In this document: one piece after another, positions 1 through 7,952 of the stretch | How positions within the stretch are numbered: position 1 is the first letter of the stretch | Layout of the letters: every line of letters begins with the position of its first letter | Assembly: GCF_040436315.1 (NCBI RefSeq) | Contig: NZ_AP031572.1 | Span: 806,001-870,000, forward strand | DNA from: Synechocystis sp. LKSZ1 | GTDB taxonomy: Bacteria; Cyanobacteriota; Cyanobacteriia; Cyanobacteriales; Microcystaceae | DNA: 64,000 bases | Reading direction: 5' to 3' | Program-made: the position numbers and the translations under genes | Notes under the pieces: model-generated | What the model was told of the DNA's origin: nothing | Database searches by the model: none | Seen by the model: the letters and a program-made list of their open reading frames with translations, nothing else

Positions 1-2
1 CG

Positions 3-92
3 GTGTGGACCGTCCAAGATGGAAAAATTAAGGAAATGCGTGACTTTATGGATACAGTCCAGGCAGTGGCGGCTTTTCAACCAAATGCCTAG
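3..92 (+). CDS. NTF2/SnoaL-like protein, C-terminal end only
   Basis: An open frame enters from the left edge and stops with TAG at 90-92. The last 29 residues read as the final strand and tail of a SnoaL/NTF2-fold protein: an IKEMRDFMDT motif, where such proteins carry 'DGKI-x-x-xR-x-F-x-D', then a short helical tail ending AAFQPNA. The hemerythrin-like gene starts 45 bp downstream on the same strand, so the two may be co-transcribed. The N-terminal part lies outside the window and the substrate cannot be inferred. Confidence 0.6.
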   Translation: MWTVQDGKIKEMRDFMDTVQAVAAFQPNA

Positions 93-137
93 CGCCTTGT
101 CCATTGACTTTTCTATTTCTTCAAAAAGTTAAGAGTT

Positions 138-803
138 ATGTCTGAACTGCCTTCTTTGACCGTTGCGGGTGATCTATCTCGGATTCATCAGGTAATTACA
201 AGGGCTTTGCAAGTGGCAATCCAACAATGTCAGTTCTTCGAGACCAAGACATTAACTACGGATGGCGGTGGCCTGCAATGCTACATCACTGCGTTGTTGC
301 AGTTGCTAGATTCTCACCACCAGATAGAGGATGATCTGATCTTTCCCTACTTTCAGCAAAAAATACCCACTTTACCTGTAGCAGAAATGGAGAGACAGCA
401 TCAAGCCCTTGTTCCCCTTTTGGAAAGGTTAGCGGGTCTTCTTCCTACGTTTGACCAGTCCCCTACTGCAACGATACCTTGGACTACTATTGCTGAAACC
501 TTAATAGAGATTGAAGCACTATGGGAACCTCACTATCAATTAGAAGAAGCCCATTTGAATGAGGGCAATATCAGTCAAGTGATTGACTCCGCTGAACAGG
601 AAAGACTTTGTCATCTATATGCGGAAGCCAGTAAGCATCACATTACTGCAGATTATCTAGTGTTGCCTTTTATACTCTACAATTTGCCTCTTCCGGAGCG
701 ACAAGTCATGGCCCAGGCTTTTCCTCCCCAGGTTACAGAGAAGCTTATTCCGGGAGAATGGTACTCGCAATGGCAAGTCATGTCTCCTTATCTATTAACT
801 TAA
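138..803 (+). CDS. hemerythrin-like (HHE) domain protein
   Basis: A 221-aa soluble protein with no signal peptide or membrane segment. It shows the spaced His/Glu pattern of a hemerythrin four-helix bundle: an early IHQVITR, then SHHQIEDDLIFPYF (His followed four residues on by Glu/Asp), then RQHQALVP and EPHYQLEEAH. Family members bind a di-iron centre and act in oxygen, NO or iron sensing and storage; which of these applies is not visible. A weak AAGAG precedes the ATG. It lies between two SnoaL-fold genes and 18 bp upstream of the next one, so it probably belongs to the same unit. Confidence 0.7.
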   Translation: MSELPSLTVAGDLSRIHQVITRALQVAIQQCQFFETKTLTTDGGGLQCYITALLQLLDSHHQIEDDLIFPYFQQKIPTLPVAEMERQHQALVPLLERLAGLLPTFDQSPTATIPWTTIAETLIEIEALWEPHYQLEEAHLNEGNISQVIDSAEQERLCHLYAEASKHHITADYLVLPFILYNLPLPERQVMAQAFPPQVTEKLIPGEWYSQWQVMSPYLLT

Positions 804-821
804 CCCATTAAGAGGTTTTCT

Positions 822-1301
822 ATGCTCCTCATTTCAGAGGATTTCAATACCCATGAAGCAAGTCTCCGCCGTCTGGTTTCCCAGTTTGCTGATGCCGTCA
901 ATCGTCGCGATGCCGACTTATTCAAAACCCTCTGGCTAGAGGAGGGGGTTTGGGAAATTAAGCCCCCCATTGCTGTGATGGTGACTGGCCAGAACAATAT
1001 TGTCGACATCTTTAGTAATCTATTGGCTCGATGGGATTTTTTTGTACAAATGATTCACAGTGGAGTAGTTAGCATCGCGGGAGAACAGGCTCAGGCCCGC
1101 TGGTGCATGGAAGAAATTGGCAGAAGTCATGATGGCCAGGGCTTTCACAACTATGGCTACTACGAAGATCAATTCGTACTTCGAGAGGGACGTTGGTATT
1201 TTGCCCGTCGTACCTATCATTTTTACTATCTAGAAGAACCCCAGCTGACGGGAACTACCTTTTCCCTAGCGGCCTCTAAGGCCCTAACCGAACTTACTTA
1301 A
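822..1301 (+). CDS. SnoaL-like (NTF2-fold) protein
   Basis: A 159-aa protein with the SnoaL_4 layout. The N-terminal helix RRLVSQFADAVNRRDADLFKTLW is followed by a Trp-containing strand, a helix (NNIVDIFSNLLARWDFFVQ), and strands ending in GRWYFARRTYHFYY. Such proteins form a conical pocket used by isomerases, hydrolases and dioxygenase small subunits, but no catalytic set can be named here. An AAGAGGT ribosome site sits about 8 nt before the ATG. Together with the partial gene at the left edge and the genes at 3619, 4173 and 4865 it makes a local concentration of NTF2-fold proteins. Confidence 0.75.
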   Translation: MLLISEDFNTHEASLRRLVSQFADAVNRRDADLFKTLWLEEGVWEIKPPIAVMVTGQNNIVDIFSNLLARWDFFVQMIHSGVVSIAGEQAQARWCMEEIGRSHDGQGFHNYGYYEDQFVLREGRWYFARRTYHFYYLEEPQLTGTTFSLAASKALTELT

Positions 1302-1321
1302 GCAACGTGATGGGGGAAAGT

Positions 1322-3118
1322 ATGACAAGCTTTAAAAGTCCTTTTTTGTACTACCAGCTGTCACTTTCTCCCATCAAAATGACCTGGATATGGACGGAGC
1401 CTTTCCGACTCCCGTGCCGAGCCATGGGTCTCGGTGGACTCCTGTTGGTAATGGTGGTCACTCCAGTCTTCGGCGAGGCCTCTCTACTCCCTCTACAGGA
1501 GCAGGAGCCAACTATTCCTGTTGTATTGTCTTCTGACTCTTCTGAACTACCTAGGGAGACTTCTCCTGAAGTGATGCCATCTAATGTGATGGCGCAGGTC
1601 AATAATGTGTTTGAGTTGCGGGAAGTGACGCCTCAGGATTGGGCCTTTGAAGCCCTAAATGTGTTGGCACATAAATATCAATGCCTTCCCAGGGGCCTAG
1701 AGGCATTCTCCTCAGGGAATCATTCCCTCTCCCGCACCGAATTTGCCCTCAGCCTCCGGACATGTCTCCATTATTTAGAGCAGAGGTTTAGTCAAAATAG
1801 TCAGGAATCCCCATTATTGAGCTCGGAATTGTTAGCCCTGCAGCGTTTACAGGCAGATTTCAAGTCAGAATTACAGGCCTTGGAACAGAATCGTGAGCAG
1901 ACGATAGCGAGCGTCGGGGAATTAGCCCAGCGAATTCAGCACCTGGAGGAGCAATCCTTTAGTCCGACTACAAAATTGTTTGGTCTGGTGCGTTTTTCTA
2001 ATCAATTCTTTCTGTCAGGACAGGGAGAAACCGAGGCAACTATGCAACAGTCAACCTATTTAGCTCTCACAACTAGCTTTACGGGCCAGGATTTACTAAC
2101 GACTTCTTTTTCCGCAACTAATACTAAAATTCCTGAGCTAGATTCGTTTAACAACGGTAATTTTGTTGGTTCCACTCGGGAAGGTTCACTCCTCACCGCC
2201 GGGGCTGGCAATACTAATAACTCCCTACTACTGACTGGATTGACCTATCAATTTCCAGTTACGAATAATTTATTTGTGACCTTAAAGGGATTTTCGTTTT
2301 TTAATTTTTCCGAAGTACTTATTCCGAATTTTTTACCTTATTATAATGTCGGAGATGGCCCTGTTTCCACCTTTGCCCAAGCCCCTCCTATCTTTCGTAT
2401 TGGTTCTGGCTCTGGTATCACATTAAGCTATAGTTTCAATGATAGTCTTTCCCTAGATTTAACTTACCATGCTACTTACGGTGGCGATCCTAGTCTTCAG
2501 AAAGGATTATTTAATGGGGACTATATTACAGCTGCTCAACTAGTTTATAATCCTGAACAAAGTTTATTTATAGAATTTGTTTATGCTAATAGCTATTTTA
2601 ACGCTGGTAATTTTGGCTTTGATAATGGCTTAGCAGATTTTAATTTTAATGGTTTTGTCGGTACAGCCTTAGCTAATCGCTTTGATCAAGCTGGGGTTTT
2701 ATTTGATGAATCCTCTGCTGTTTCCAGTAATGCCTATATGCTTCTAGCTTATTATGCATTGTCTCCTAAATTATTAATTGGAGGCACAATTAATAAATTT
2801 GATAATCGTTTAATTGGCAAGGGTGATGCCGATCTCTGGACTTACTGGTTTGCGGTTACTATGCCCGATCTTTTTAAAGAAGGAAATATGGGAGGCTTAG
2901 TCATTGGTATGGAGCCTACCTTGACTATGTTGAATAGCACAATTCCCTTCCAAGCTTTTCGACGAGATACATCCTTGCATTTAGAAGTCTATTATCGCAT
3001 TCAGATCAATGACAACTTATCCATCACGCCTGCTTTGATTTGGATTACAGCCCCTAACCAAGATAACAGTAATCCTGATATCATTACCGGCGCTATTCGC
3101 ACAAGTTTTAAGTTTTAA
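1322..3118 (+). CDS. cyanobacterial iron-uptake-type porin (SLH + OprB-like barrel)
   Basis: A 598-aa outer-membrane protein. The start at 1322 is chosen because GGGGGAAAG lies just before it; a GTG at 1307 is possible. The order is: a long N-terminal signal region with hydrophobic GLGGLLLVMVV and a cleavage-like VFGEA, a periplasmic SLH-like segment (WAFEALNVLAHKYQCLP, then SRTEFALSLRTCLHYL), a coiled coil (about residues 180-215), and a long beta-barrel with alternating aromatic strands. It ends in a C-terminal Phe (TSFKF), as barrel proteins do. This is the layout of the cyanobacterial SLH/OprB porins usually annotated as iron uptake porin. Transported solute is inferred from family only. 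The 480 bp after it hold a MITE-like repeat. Confidence 0.85.
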   Translation: MTSFKSPFLYYQLSLSPIKMTWIWTEPFRLPCRAMGLGGLLLVMVVTPVFGEASLLPLQEQEPTIPVVLSSDSSELPRETSPEVMPSNVMAQVNNVFELREVTPQDWAFEALNVLAHKYQCLPRGLEAFSSGNHSLSRTEFALSLRTCLHYLEQRFSQNSQESPLLSSELLALQRLQADFKSELQALEQNREQTIASVGELAQRIQHLEEQSFSPTTKLFGLVRFSNQFFLSGQGETEATMQQSTYLALTTSFTGQDLLTTSFSATNTKIPELDSFNNGNFVGSTREGSLLTAGAGNTNNSLLLTGLTYQFPVTNNLFVTLKGFSFFNFSEVLIPNFLPYYNVGDGPVSTFAQAPPIFRIGSGSGITLSYSFNDSLSLDLTYHATYGGDPSLQKGLFNGDYITAAQLVYNPEQSLFIEFVYANSYFNAGNFGFDNGLADFNFNGFVGTALANRFDQAGVLFDESSAVSSNAYMLLAYYALSPKLLIGGTINKFDNRLIGKGDADLWTYWFAVTMPDLFKEGNMGGLVIGMEPTLTMLNSTIPFQAFRRDTSLHLEVYYRIQINDNLSITPALIWITAPNQDNSNPDIITGAIRTSFKF

Positions 3119-3618
3119 TGCCAGGATATCATTCATGTCTACAAGCCTAATACCTAATTTAACGGCTATTTATCCTCGAGAGGTAGCTTACTTACCAAGA
3201 AGACTGTTGTTCGTGTGAATAACATCGCTTTCTCCCTAGGGAAGTCTGTTAAATAGTATTATAAAAAGCAAGGCTTACCTTGATTTTAGGTATTCACGCT
3301 AACACTTGTTAGCTTTTTCCAAGTATGGCTGATTTGCTTGGTTCTGAGATAGTCACGGACGGACTAAGCCTTGCCAATCAAGGATCTCAGTCAAGTAAGC
3401 TGTATCATCCTCAACCTAAACAGCTATAACTATATTTCTAAGGAGTTAGCCGGTGATTCTGTGTGAGAGCCATCTTAGCAAATCTTGACAATTCTTTAGC
3501 TTTTTTAATCACCAATTCTTGGGAATCGGACTAATATGGGGGCAACTATGTAGAGATTACTGATCTCAGGTATAGTCAATCAACTAAACAGGTAATTTTG
3601 TCTACCAGAGAAGCCTTT
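3119..3618. other. intergenic region with a repeat
   Basis: No coding signal. A small hairpin (CAAGG-CTTA-CCTTG followed by ATTTT) at 3269-3286 could weakly terminate the porin transcript. The MITE-like repeat occupies 3321-3431. No convincing promoter for the gene at 3619 was recognised. Confidence 0.5.
3321..3431 (+). repeat. MITE-like repeat, copy 1
   Basis: About 111 bp that align along the whole length with 46876-46987. Shared blocks include AAGCCTTGC, ATCTCAGTCAAGTAA and CTAAACAGCT. The ends form imperfect inverted repeats: the left end carries TATGGCTGATTTG and the right end carries AAACAGCTATAACT. No transposase is present. Small size plus inverted ends fit a non-autonomous element or a decayed IS remnant. 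Confidence 0.6.
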
Positions 3619-4005
3619 ATGTCAGAAGAAAAATCGCCTCAACGTCAGACTTGTGAGACCTTATTTGGTTCTATGCTCAAACAGGATTGGGCAACCTTTG
3701 AGACCTGCTTGGATGATGATATTTTTTATCGAGTGGGTTCCGGATCGCCGGTGCAAGGGAAGCAATCGGTTATGGATTTCCTAAAGTCTCTGTATACGCA
3801 AGTAACCATGCAACCCCCAGATGTCCGTCAGGTTTTAGATATGCCAGAGAAAGATCAAGTCATTTTTGAATTTGAGGCCCACTACCTTCGTTTGTCGGAT
3901 AACAAAATTGTTAATTTTGCTTGTACCGATGTCTTACGAATGAATGGGGATAAAATCAAAGAATGGCGTGTTTATGTTGACATGTCTCCTCTCTATCAAG
4001 ACTAA
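3619..4005 (+). CDS. NTF2/SnoaL-like protein
   Basis: A 128-aa single-domain protein. A TTG start at 3598 is open, but ATG 3619 has an AGAGAAG ribosome site at the right distance and gives a normal family length. The sequence follows the NTF2 pattern: LFGSMLKQDWATFETCLDDDIFYRVGSG, a helix QSVMDFLKSLYTQV, and the terminal strand pair DVLRMNGDKIKEWRVYVDMSPLY. The last motif closely matches the end of each NTF2 domain in the protein at 4865 (FRFEGDKVSELRIFMDANP), so the two genes are probably related by duplication. Function unknown. Confidence 0.75.
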   Translation: MSEEKSPQRQTCETLFGSMLKQDWATFETCLDDDIFYRVGSGSPVQGKQSVMDFLKSLYTQVTMQPPDVRQVLDMPEKDQVIFEFEAHYLRLSDNKIVNFACTDVLRMNGDKIKEWRVYVDMSPLYQD

Positions 4006-4023
4006 ATAAGTCTTGTTGATTTT

Positions 4024-4092
4024 AAGAGGGATAATTTAGTAATTCTAGATTCTCCTTGTGATTGCTTTTTACCCTCTTTTTTGATTTTTTGA
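4024..4092 (+). terminator. rho-independent terminator candidate
   Basis: AAGAGGG-A-TAA at 4024-4034 pairs with TTACCCTCTT at 4069-4078. A T-rich run (TTTTGATTTTTT) follows. The loop is long, about 35 nt. It lies 19 bp after the stop of the NTF2-like gene. Confidence 0.5.
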
Positions 4093-4098
4093 GTATCT

Positions 4099-4127
4099 GC
4101 GAGACTAAATCTATTTAGGTTTCTCGC
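4099..4127 (+). promoter_or_regulatory. perfectly stacked hairpin upstream of the 4173 gene
   Basis: GCGAGA and CTAAAT pair with TCTCGC and ATTTAG around a 2-nt loop, with a GT bulge: 12 base pairs in 29 nt. No U-run follows, so it is not a classical terminator. It would sit in the 5' leader of the next gene, 46 nt before its ATG. Confidence 0.4.
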
Positions 4128-4172
4128 AATTATAAATGCTACATCATTCTGTCAGTTTAACTAGATGACAAC

Positions 4173-4742
4173 ATGAAGAAACGCAGTAATTACTATAGGG
4201 AGTTATCAGCTGACTATTCGCGGCCTGGCTTGGTTGACCCTGAGAAAGCAAAACTGCTGATTCAAGAAGCAGAGAGAATCATTAGCTTAAAAGAGCCTGT
4301 TCTACCGACTCTAGATACCAGCTATACCTTACAGCAGATCGAGCAAGAAAATAAGGAGTGGTGGCCAACTCATTGCGAAGCTCTACGTCAAGGTCGGGGA
4401 GATATTTTGACTGGAGAATATAGAGATGACTTGATCTATCTCTGCCAAGATGGTCCTTACTTTGGTTTAAATGAACAAAGAGAACGAGAAAAACATTGGT
4501 GGGCATTAATAGCTCAGCCGGGTGTTACCATGTGCTGGCCGATTGTCATGTTTTCTGGGGAACACACCTTTTTTGAATGGAAGTGTATTGACACAGAAAC
4601 AAATGAAACATTAGCGAAAGGTAATGTTACTTGGGTTCGTCGAGGTCATCGTGGAGCTTGTTATCTCAAGACAGAGCAGTTAACTTTCTATCGTGATGTT
4701 TTTGCACCACAAGAACTTCTCGGCTTGATTACTGTTTGCTAG
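4173..4742 (+). CDS. NTF2/SnoaL-like protein, uncharacterised
   Basis: A 189-aa soluble protein. After a charged N-terminus it has a helix (PEKAKLLIQEAERIISL) and then an NTF2-like core: HCEALRQGRGDILTGEYRDDLIYLCQDGPYFGLNEQREREKHWWALIAQ (in pieces), FFEWKCIDTET, and TEQLTFYRDVFAP. The fold assignment rests on this helix-strand pattern and on the neighbours; no active site is recognised. No clear ribosome site precedes the ATG. It follows a strong 12-bp hairpin. Confidence 0.6.
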   Translation: MKKRSNYYRELSADYSRPGLVDPEKAKLLIQEAERIISLKEPVLPTLDTSYTLQQIEQENKEWWPTHCEALRQGRGDILTGEYRDDLIYLCQDGPYFGLNEQREREKHWWALIAQPGVTMCWPIVMFSGEHTFFEWKCIDTETNETLAKGNVTWVRRGHRGACYLKTEQLTFYRDVFAPQELLGLITVC

Positions 4743-4864
4743 ACCCTCGCAGTATAGGATATTCACTTATTGATTTGATAGACGGTCTAGAGTCGGATTC
4801 TTATTAATGTGTTTGGATTACTCACCTCTCAACTTACTCACATCTTTACCTATGGAGAATGGTG

Positions 4865-7084
4865 ATGACGACAGTTAACTACGCAACGCGTGACCGTTTA
4901 GGGGAAGTTGCATTTTACGTCTTACTTTGGAAAAAGAAAGGCATTGATTTGGCCCTTTTTGATGATTACTGGAAAGATGTACATGGTCCTGTCTGTGCCC
5001 GCTTACCAGGTCAATATCAATACTGGCAGTACCATGTAGCTCACAACGATGGTGGAATTTGGCCTCTACCAGGGGATGTTCTTAATGCGGCTTCAGATCT
5101 AGAACAATTTGACGGCATTGCCGAATTAACATTCCAGTCTGTAGCAGAACGCCAAGCCTGGTTTCAGTCCGCAGGGATTTTGATGGCTGACGAATACAAC
5201 ATCTTCAGTAAAGCCATCGGGTACAATACGAGCCCTGGTAACTCCATTACTTACGTTGATCAGGTTCTTGACGGCGCCCCCAATGGCCCCTCGGGACTCC
5301 AGAAATATCACTGTCTACTCCGTAAGGTAGATGGCGTTAGTGTCCAAGAGTTTCGTCACTTCGTACGGAATCGATTGGTGCCTGTGTTAACCCGTTCCCC
5401 CCAAGTATTGAAGTGTCGTCTTCACCTTTTCGATCAAGTTGATAACTCACGGCCAGACGCGGGGCCCGTTGCTCATTTAGAATTGCCTGAGCAACAGTAC
5501 CATGGGGCTATTGAATTGGCTTTTGCCAATACCCTGCAATTAGCGTTACTCCTGGACTCTCCAGAGTATCAGGTTATTGCCCAGGATTTACCCCGGTACA
5601 TCAAAAACTTTCGTCCTTTTCCTGAGCGTTCTGCCTACACTTTTGTCTATGAAGGACAACTGACCCTAGCCGGTCAACGCAGTGCTACAGTCGCCGACTT
5701 GATTACTCGAATTGGTGCAGCCAATCAACTTAAACCTGATGTCACTACCCTGATGTTGGGGCAACAGGCCTTGGCATCATCCCGCTCCTTGGGAGAAAAA
5801 CTACCCGGTACCAATGCGGATGCGGTTAAACGTCTTTTTGCTCGTGGAGAGGCCTTTGACTCCCAGGGCTTTATTGACTTTTTTACCGATCACCCCGTTT
5901 ATCAATTTGGTAATTTCCCCGTCTGTTTTGATAAGGCGGCGATTAAGGCCTCTGTGACGGCCTTTTTTGGAGCTGTATCGGCACTCTACCACGATATTAA
6001 AATGCTCTGGGAAGTGGGGGAGGTCGTTTTTGTAGAAATGGATGTCACCTACTGGCGCTTAGATGGTTCTGAAGTAACCCTGCCCTGCGCCGATATTTTC
6101 CGGTTCGAGGGGGATAAGGTTTCAGAGTTGCGGATTTTCATGGATGCGAATCCTGTGGGAGATGCCACTATTCCAGTCTCCCCAACGGCCTCAGTGATGA
6201 CCCTGAGTGATCAGCGTCGTTATCAACCGGTGGACGTGATGCGACAGTTCTTTAGCGATCATCCTGATGGGAAACAACGAGTCACTAATGGCTTTATTCC
6301 CAAATGGGCCATTGCGGGTCCCCGCTGGCCGGTTAACTTTGAAACCTTGGCTAGTGCAAACTCAGCAGGCCGTAATGGGGCTATTCTGACTAACGAGAAA
6401 TTACCGGGGGCCAACGCTGACCAAGTGAAACGGCTTTTTGCTCGGGGCGAGGCCTTTGACTCTCAGGGTTTTATAGACTTTTTTACTGATCATCCTGTTT
6501 ATCAATTCGGTAATTTCCCCGTCTGTTTTGATAAAGGAGCGATCAAGGCCTCTGTAACGGCTTTTTTCGGCAGTGTCAATGCTCTCTATCATGATATTAA
6601 AACCCTCTGGGAATACGGAGAGGTCGTATTCGTAGAAATGGATGTCACCTACTGGCGCAAAGATGGCTCCCAAGTGACCCTCCCTTGCTTCGATATTTGC
6701 CGCTTTGAAGGAGATAAACTTGCCGAGTTACGGATCTTTATGGATGCAAATCCGGTAGGGAATGCGTCTATTTCTGTTGCCGATACAGCTTCGGTCATGG
6801 TGTTGCGCGATCAACAAAAGTTTCCATCCACTGACCTGATGCGAGTCTTTTTCCGTGAACACCCCGATGGCAAAGAGCGGGTAGCTACCGGCTTTTTACC
6901 TAAATGGGCTATTGCTGGCCCTCAATGGTCGATCAGCTCAGATGCCATCAGCCCCAGCAGTGGCTCAGACCTAGCAGTACAAGACAAATGGGAACAACTG
7001 AAAGGCTATCTCAAAACCTTGAGAGTTGATCAATTAGCGAGCTTATTGGTTACCGATAATGCCCGTTTAACCCCATTTCAATAA
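4865..7084 (+). CDS. two EthD-like domains fused to two tandem NTF2-like domains
   Basis: A 739-aa protein. The start at 4865 is preferred because GGAGA lies six bases before it; an ATG at 4859 is in frame. Residues about 12-130 form an EthD-like ferredoxin-type barrel (LLWKKKGIDLALFDDYWKDVHGP, containing the family's W-x-x-VHGP motif). Residues about 143-265 form a second, more divergent one. Residues about 310-490 and 510-690 are two NTF2-like domains, each with LFARGEAFDSQGFIDFF, FGNFPVCFDK and RIFMDANPVG, offset by exactly 600 bp and highly similar. A helical tail follows. EthD-like proteins often act on polyketide-like or lipophilic small molecules. The fusion is unfamiliar to me and the function is unknown. 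Confidence 0.75.
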   Translation: MTTVNYATRDRLGEVAFYVLLWKKKGIDLALFDDYWKDVHGPVCARLPGQYQYWQYHVAHNDGGIWPLPGDVLNAASDLEQFDGIAELTFQSVAERQAWFQSAGILMADEYNIFSKAIGYNTSPGNSITYVDQVLDGAPNGPSGLQKYHCLLRKVDGVSVQEFRHFVRNRLVPVLTRSPQVLKCRLHLFDQVDNSRPDAGPVAHLELPEQQYHGAIELAFANTLQLALLLDSPEYQVIAQDLPRYIKNFRPFPERSAYTFVYEGQLTLAGQRSATVADLITRIGAANQLKPDVTTLMLGQQALASSRSLGEKLPGTNADAVKRLFARGEAFDSQGFIDFFTDHPVYQFGNFPVCFDKAAIKASVTAFFGAVSALYHDIKMLWEVGEVVFVEMDVTYWRLDGSEVTLPCADIFRFEGDKVSELRIFMDANPVGDATIPVSPTASVMTLSDQRRYQPVDVMRQFFSDHPDGKQRVTNGFIPKWAIAGPRWPVNFETLASANSAGRNGAILTNEKLPGANADQVKRLFARGEAFDSQGFIDFFTDHPVYQFGNFPVCFDKGAIKASVTAFFGSVNALYHDIKTLWEYGEVVFVEMDVTYWRKDGSQVTLPCFDICRFEGDKLAELRIFMDANPVGNASISVADTASVMVLRDQQKFPSTDLMRVFFREHPDGKERVATGFLPKWAIAGPQWSISSDAISPSSGSDLAVQDKWEQLKGYLKTLRVDQLASLLVTDNARLTPFQ
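5799..6930 (+). repeat. 600-bp tandem duplication encoding NTF2-like domains
   Basis: The block 5799-6330 recurs 600 bp later at 6399-6930, with long near-identical stretches such as GGTAATTTCCCCGTCTGTTT. The period is a multiple of three, so the reading frame is kept. A 68-bp linker separates the units. The high nucleotide similarity suggests a recent duplication or gene conversion. Confidence 0.85.
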
Positions 7085-7166
7085 TGGCCCTAGCGGCCCT
7101 AATCTCTAGGGTCGCCCGCCAACGGACTCTAACTGTACATGATGACTATTCTTTTTAACCAAGACA

Positions 7167-7937
7167 ATGAAACTAAAAGATCAAGTTGCCATTATTACCG
7201 GTGCCTCTAAGGGAATCGGAAAGGGGGTTGCCGCCGTTTTTGCCCAAGAAGGGGCTAAGGTTGTCCTAGCGGCCAATGGCCTCAAGGACGGAGAGCAGGC
7301 AGCCGCAGACATTCGGGCAGCCGGTGGAGAAGCGCTCTTTGTCCAATGCGATGTTGCCAATGAAGAGCAGGTTAAGGCTTTAGTTCAGACAACAGTAGAA
7401 GCCTTTGGTCGGCTGGATATTCTGGTGAACAATGCGGGCATCGGTACTTACAAATCCATTCTTGACGTCACTAGTGAAGAATGGGATCGTTGTTTGGCGG
7501 TTAATTTAAAGGGGGTTTTTCTTTGTTCTAAATATTCAATTCCCCATATGCAGGCAATAGGGAAAGGTTCCATCATTAACATGTCCTCAGTTCATGCCCA
7601 CGCGACAGCTAATGGTGTTGCTCCCTATTGTGCCTCCAAGGGAGCAATCACGGCCCTTACTCGTAACATGGCTATTGATTATGGGCCTGTGATTCGGGTT
7701 AATTCTATTGCTCCGGGCTGGATCTGGACCCCGCTTATCGAAGACCTTTTCAATGGTTACGATGATCCCGTAGCCGTTCGCAAACAAGTGGAAGATCGTC
7801 AAGTCATGAAGCGTATAGGCACCCCCGAGGATGTGGGTTATGCCTGTGCCTTTTTAGCCAGCGAAGAAGCCTCCTTTATTACAGGAACCCAGCTCTTCGT
7901 TGACGGTGGCCTAACTGCTGTACTGGAAGAATGGTAA
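7167..7937 (+). CDS. short-chain dehydrogenase/reductase
   Basis: A 256-aa classical SDR, likely an NAD(P)-dependent alcohol, sugar or 3-oxoacyl reductase. Visible motifs: cofactor site TGASKGIG, the NNAG motif, catalytic Ser in MSSVHAHA and Tyr/Lys in YCASK, and the C-terminal SEEASFITGTQLFVDGG. Substrate is not predictable. It starts the same-strand gene run that leads into the icfG cluster and is followed 15 bp later by a DUF4432 epimerase-like gene, which makes a carbohydrate substrate plausible. No strong ribosome site is seen. Confidence 0.9.
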   Translation: MKLKDQVAIITGASKGIGKGVAAVFAQEGAKVVLAANGLKDGEQAAADIRAAGGEALFVQCDVANEEQVKALVQTTVEAFGRLDILVNNAGIGTYKSILDVTSEEWDRCLAVNLKGVFLCSKYSIPHMQAIGKGSIINMSSVHAHATANGVAPYCASKGAITALTRNMAIDYGPVIRVNSIAPGWIWTPLIEDLFNGYDDPVAVRKQVEDRQVMKRIGTPEDVGYACAFLASEEASFITGTQLFVDGGLTAVLEEW

Positions 7938-7952
7938 CCAAGGGTAGAAAGT

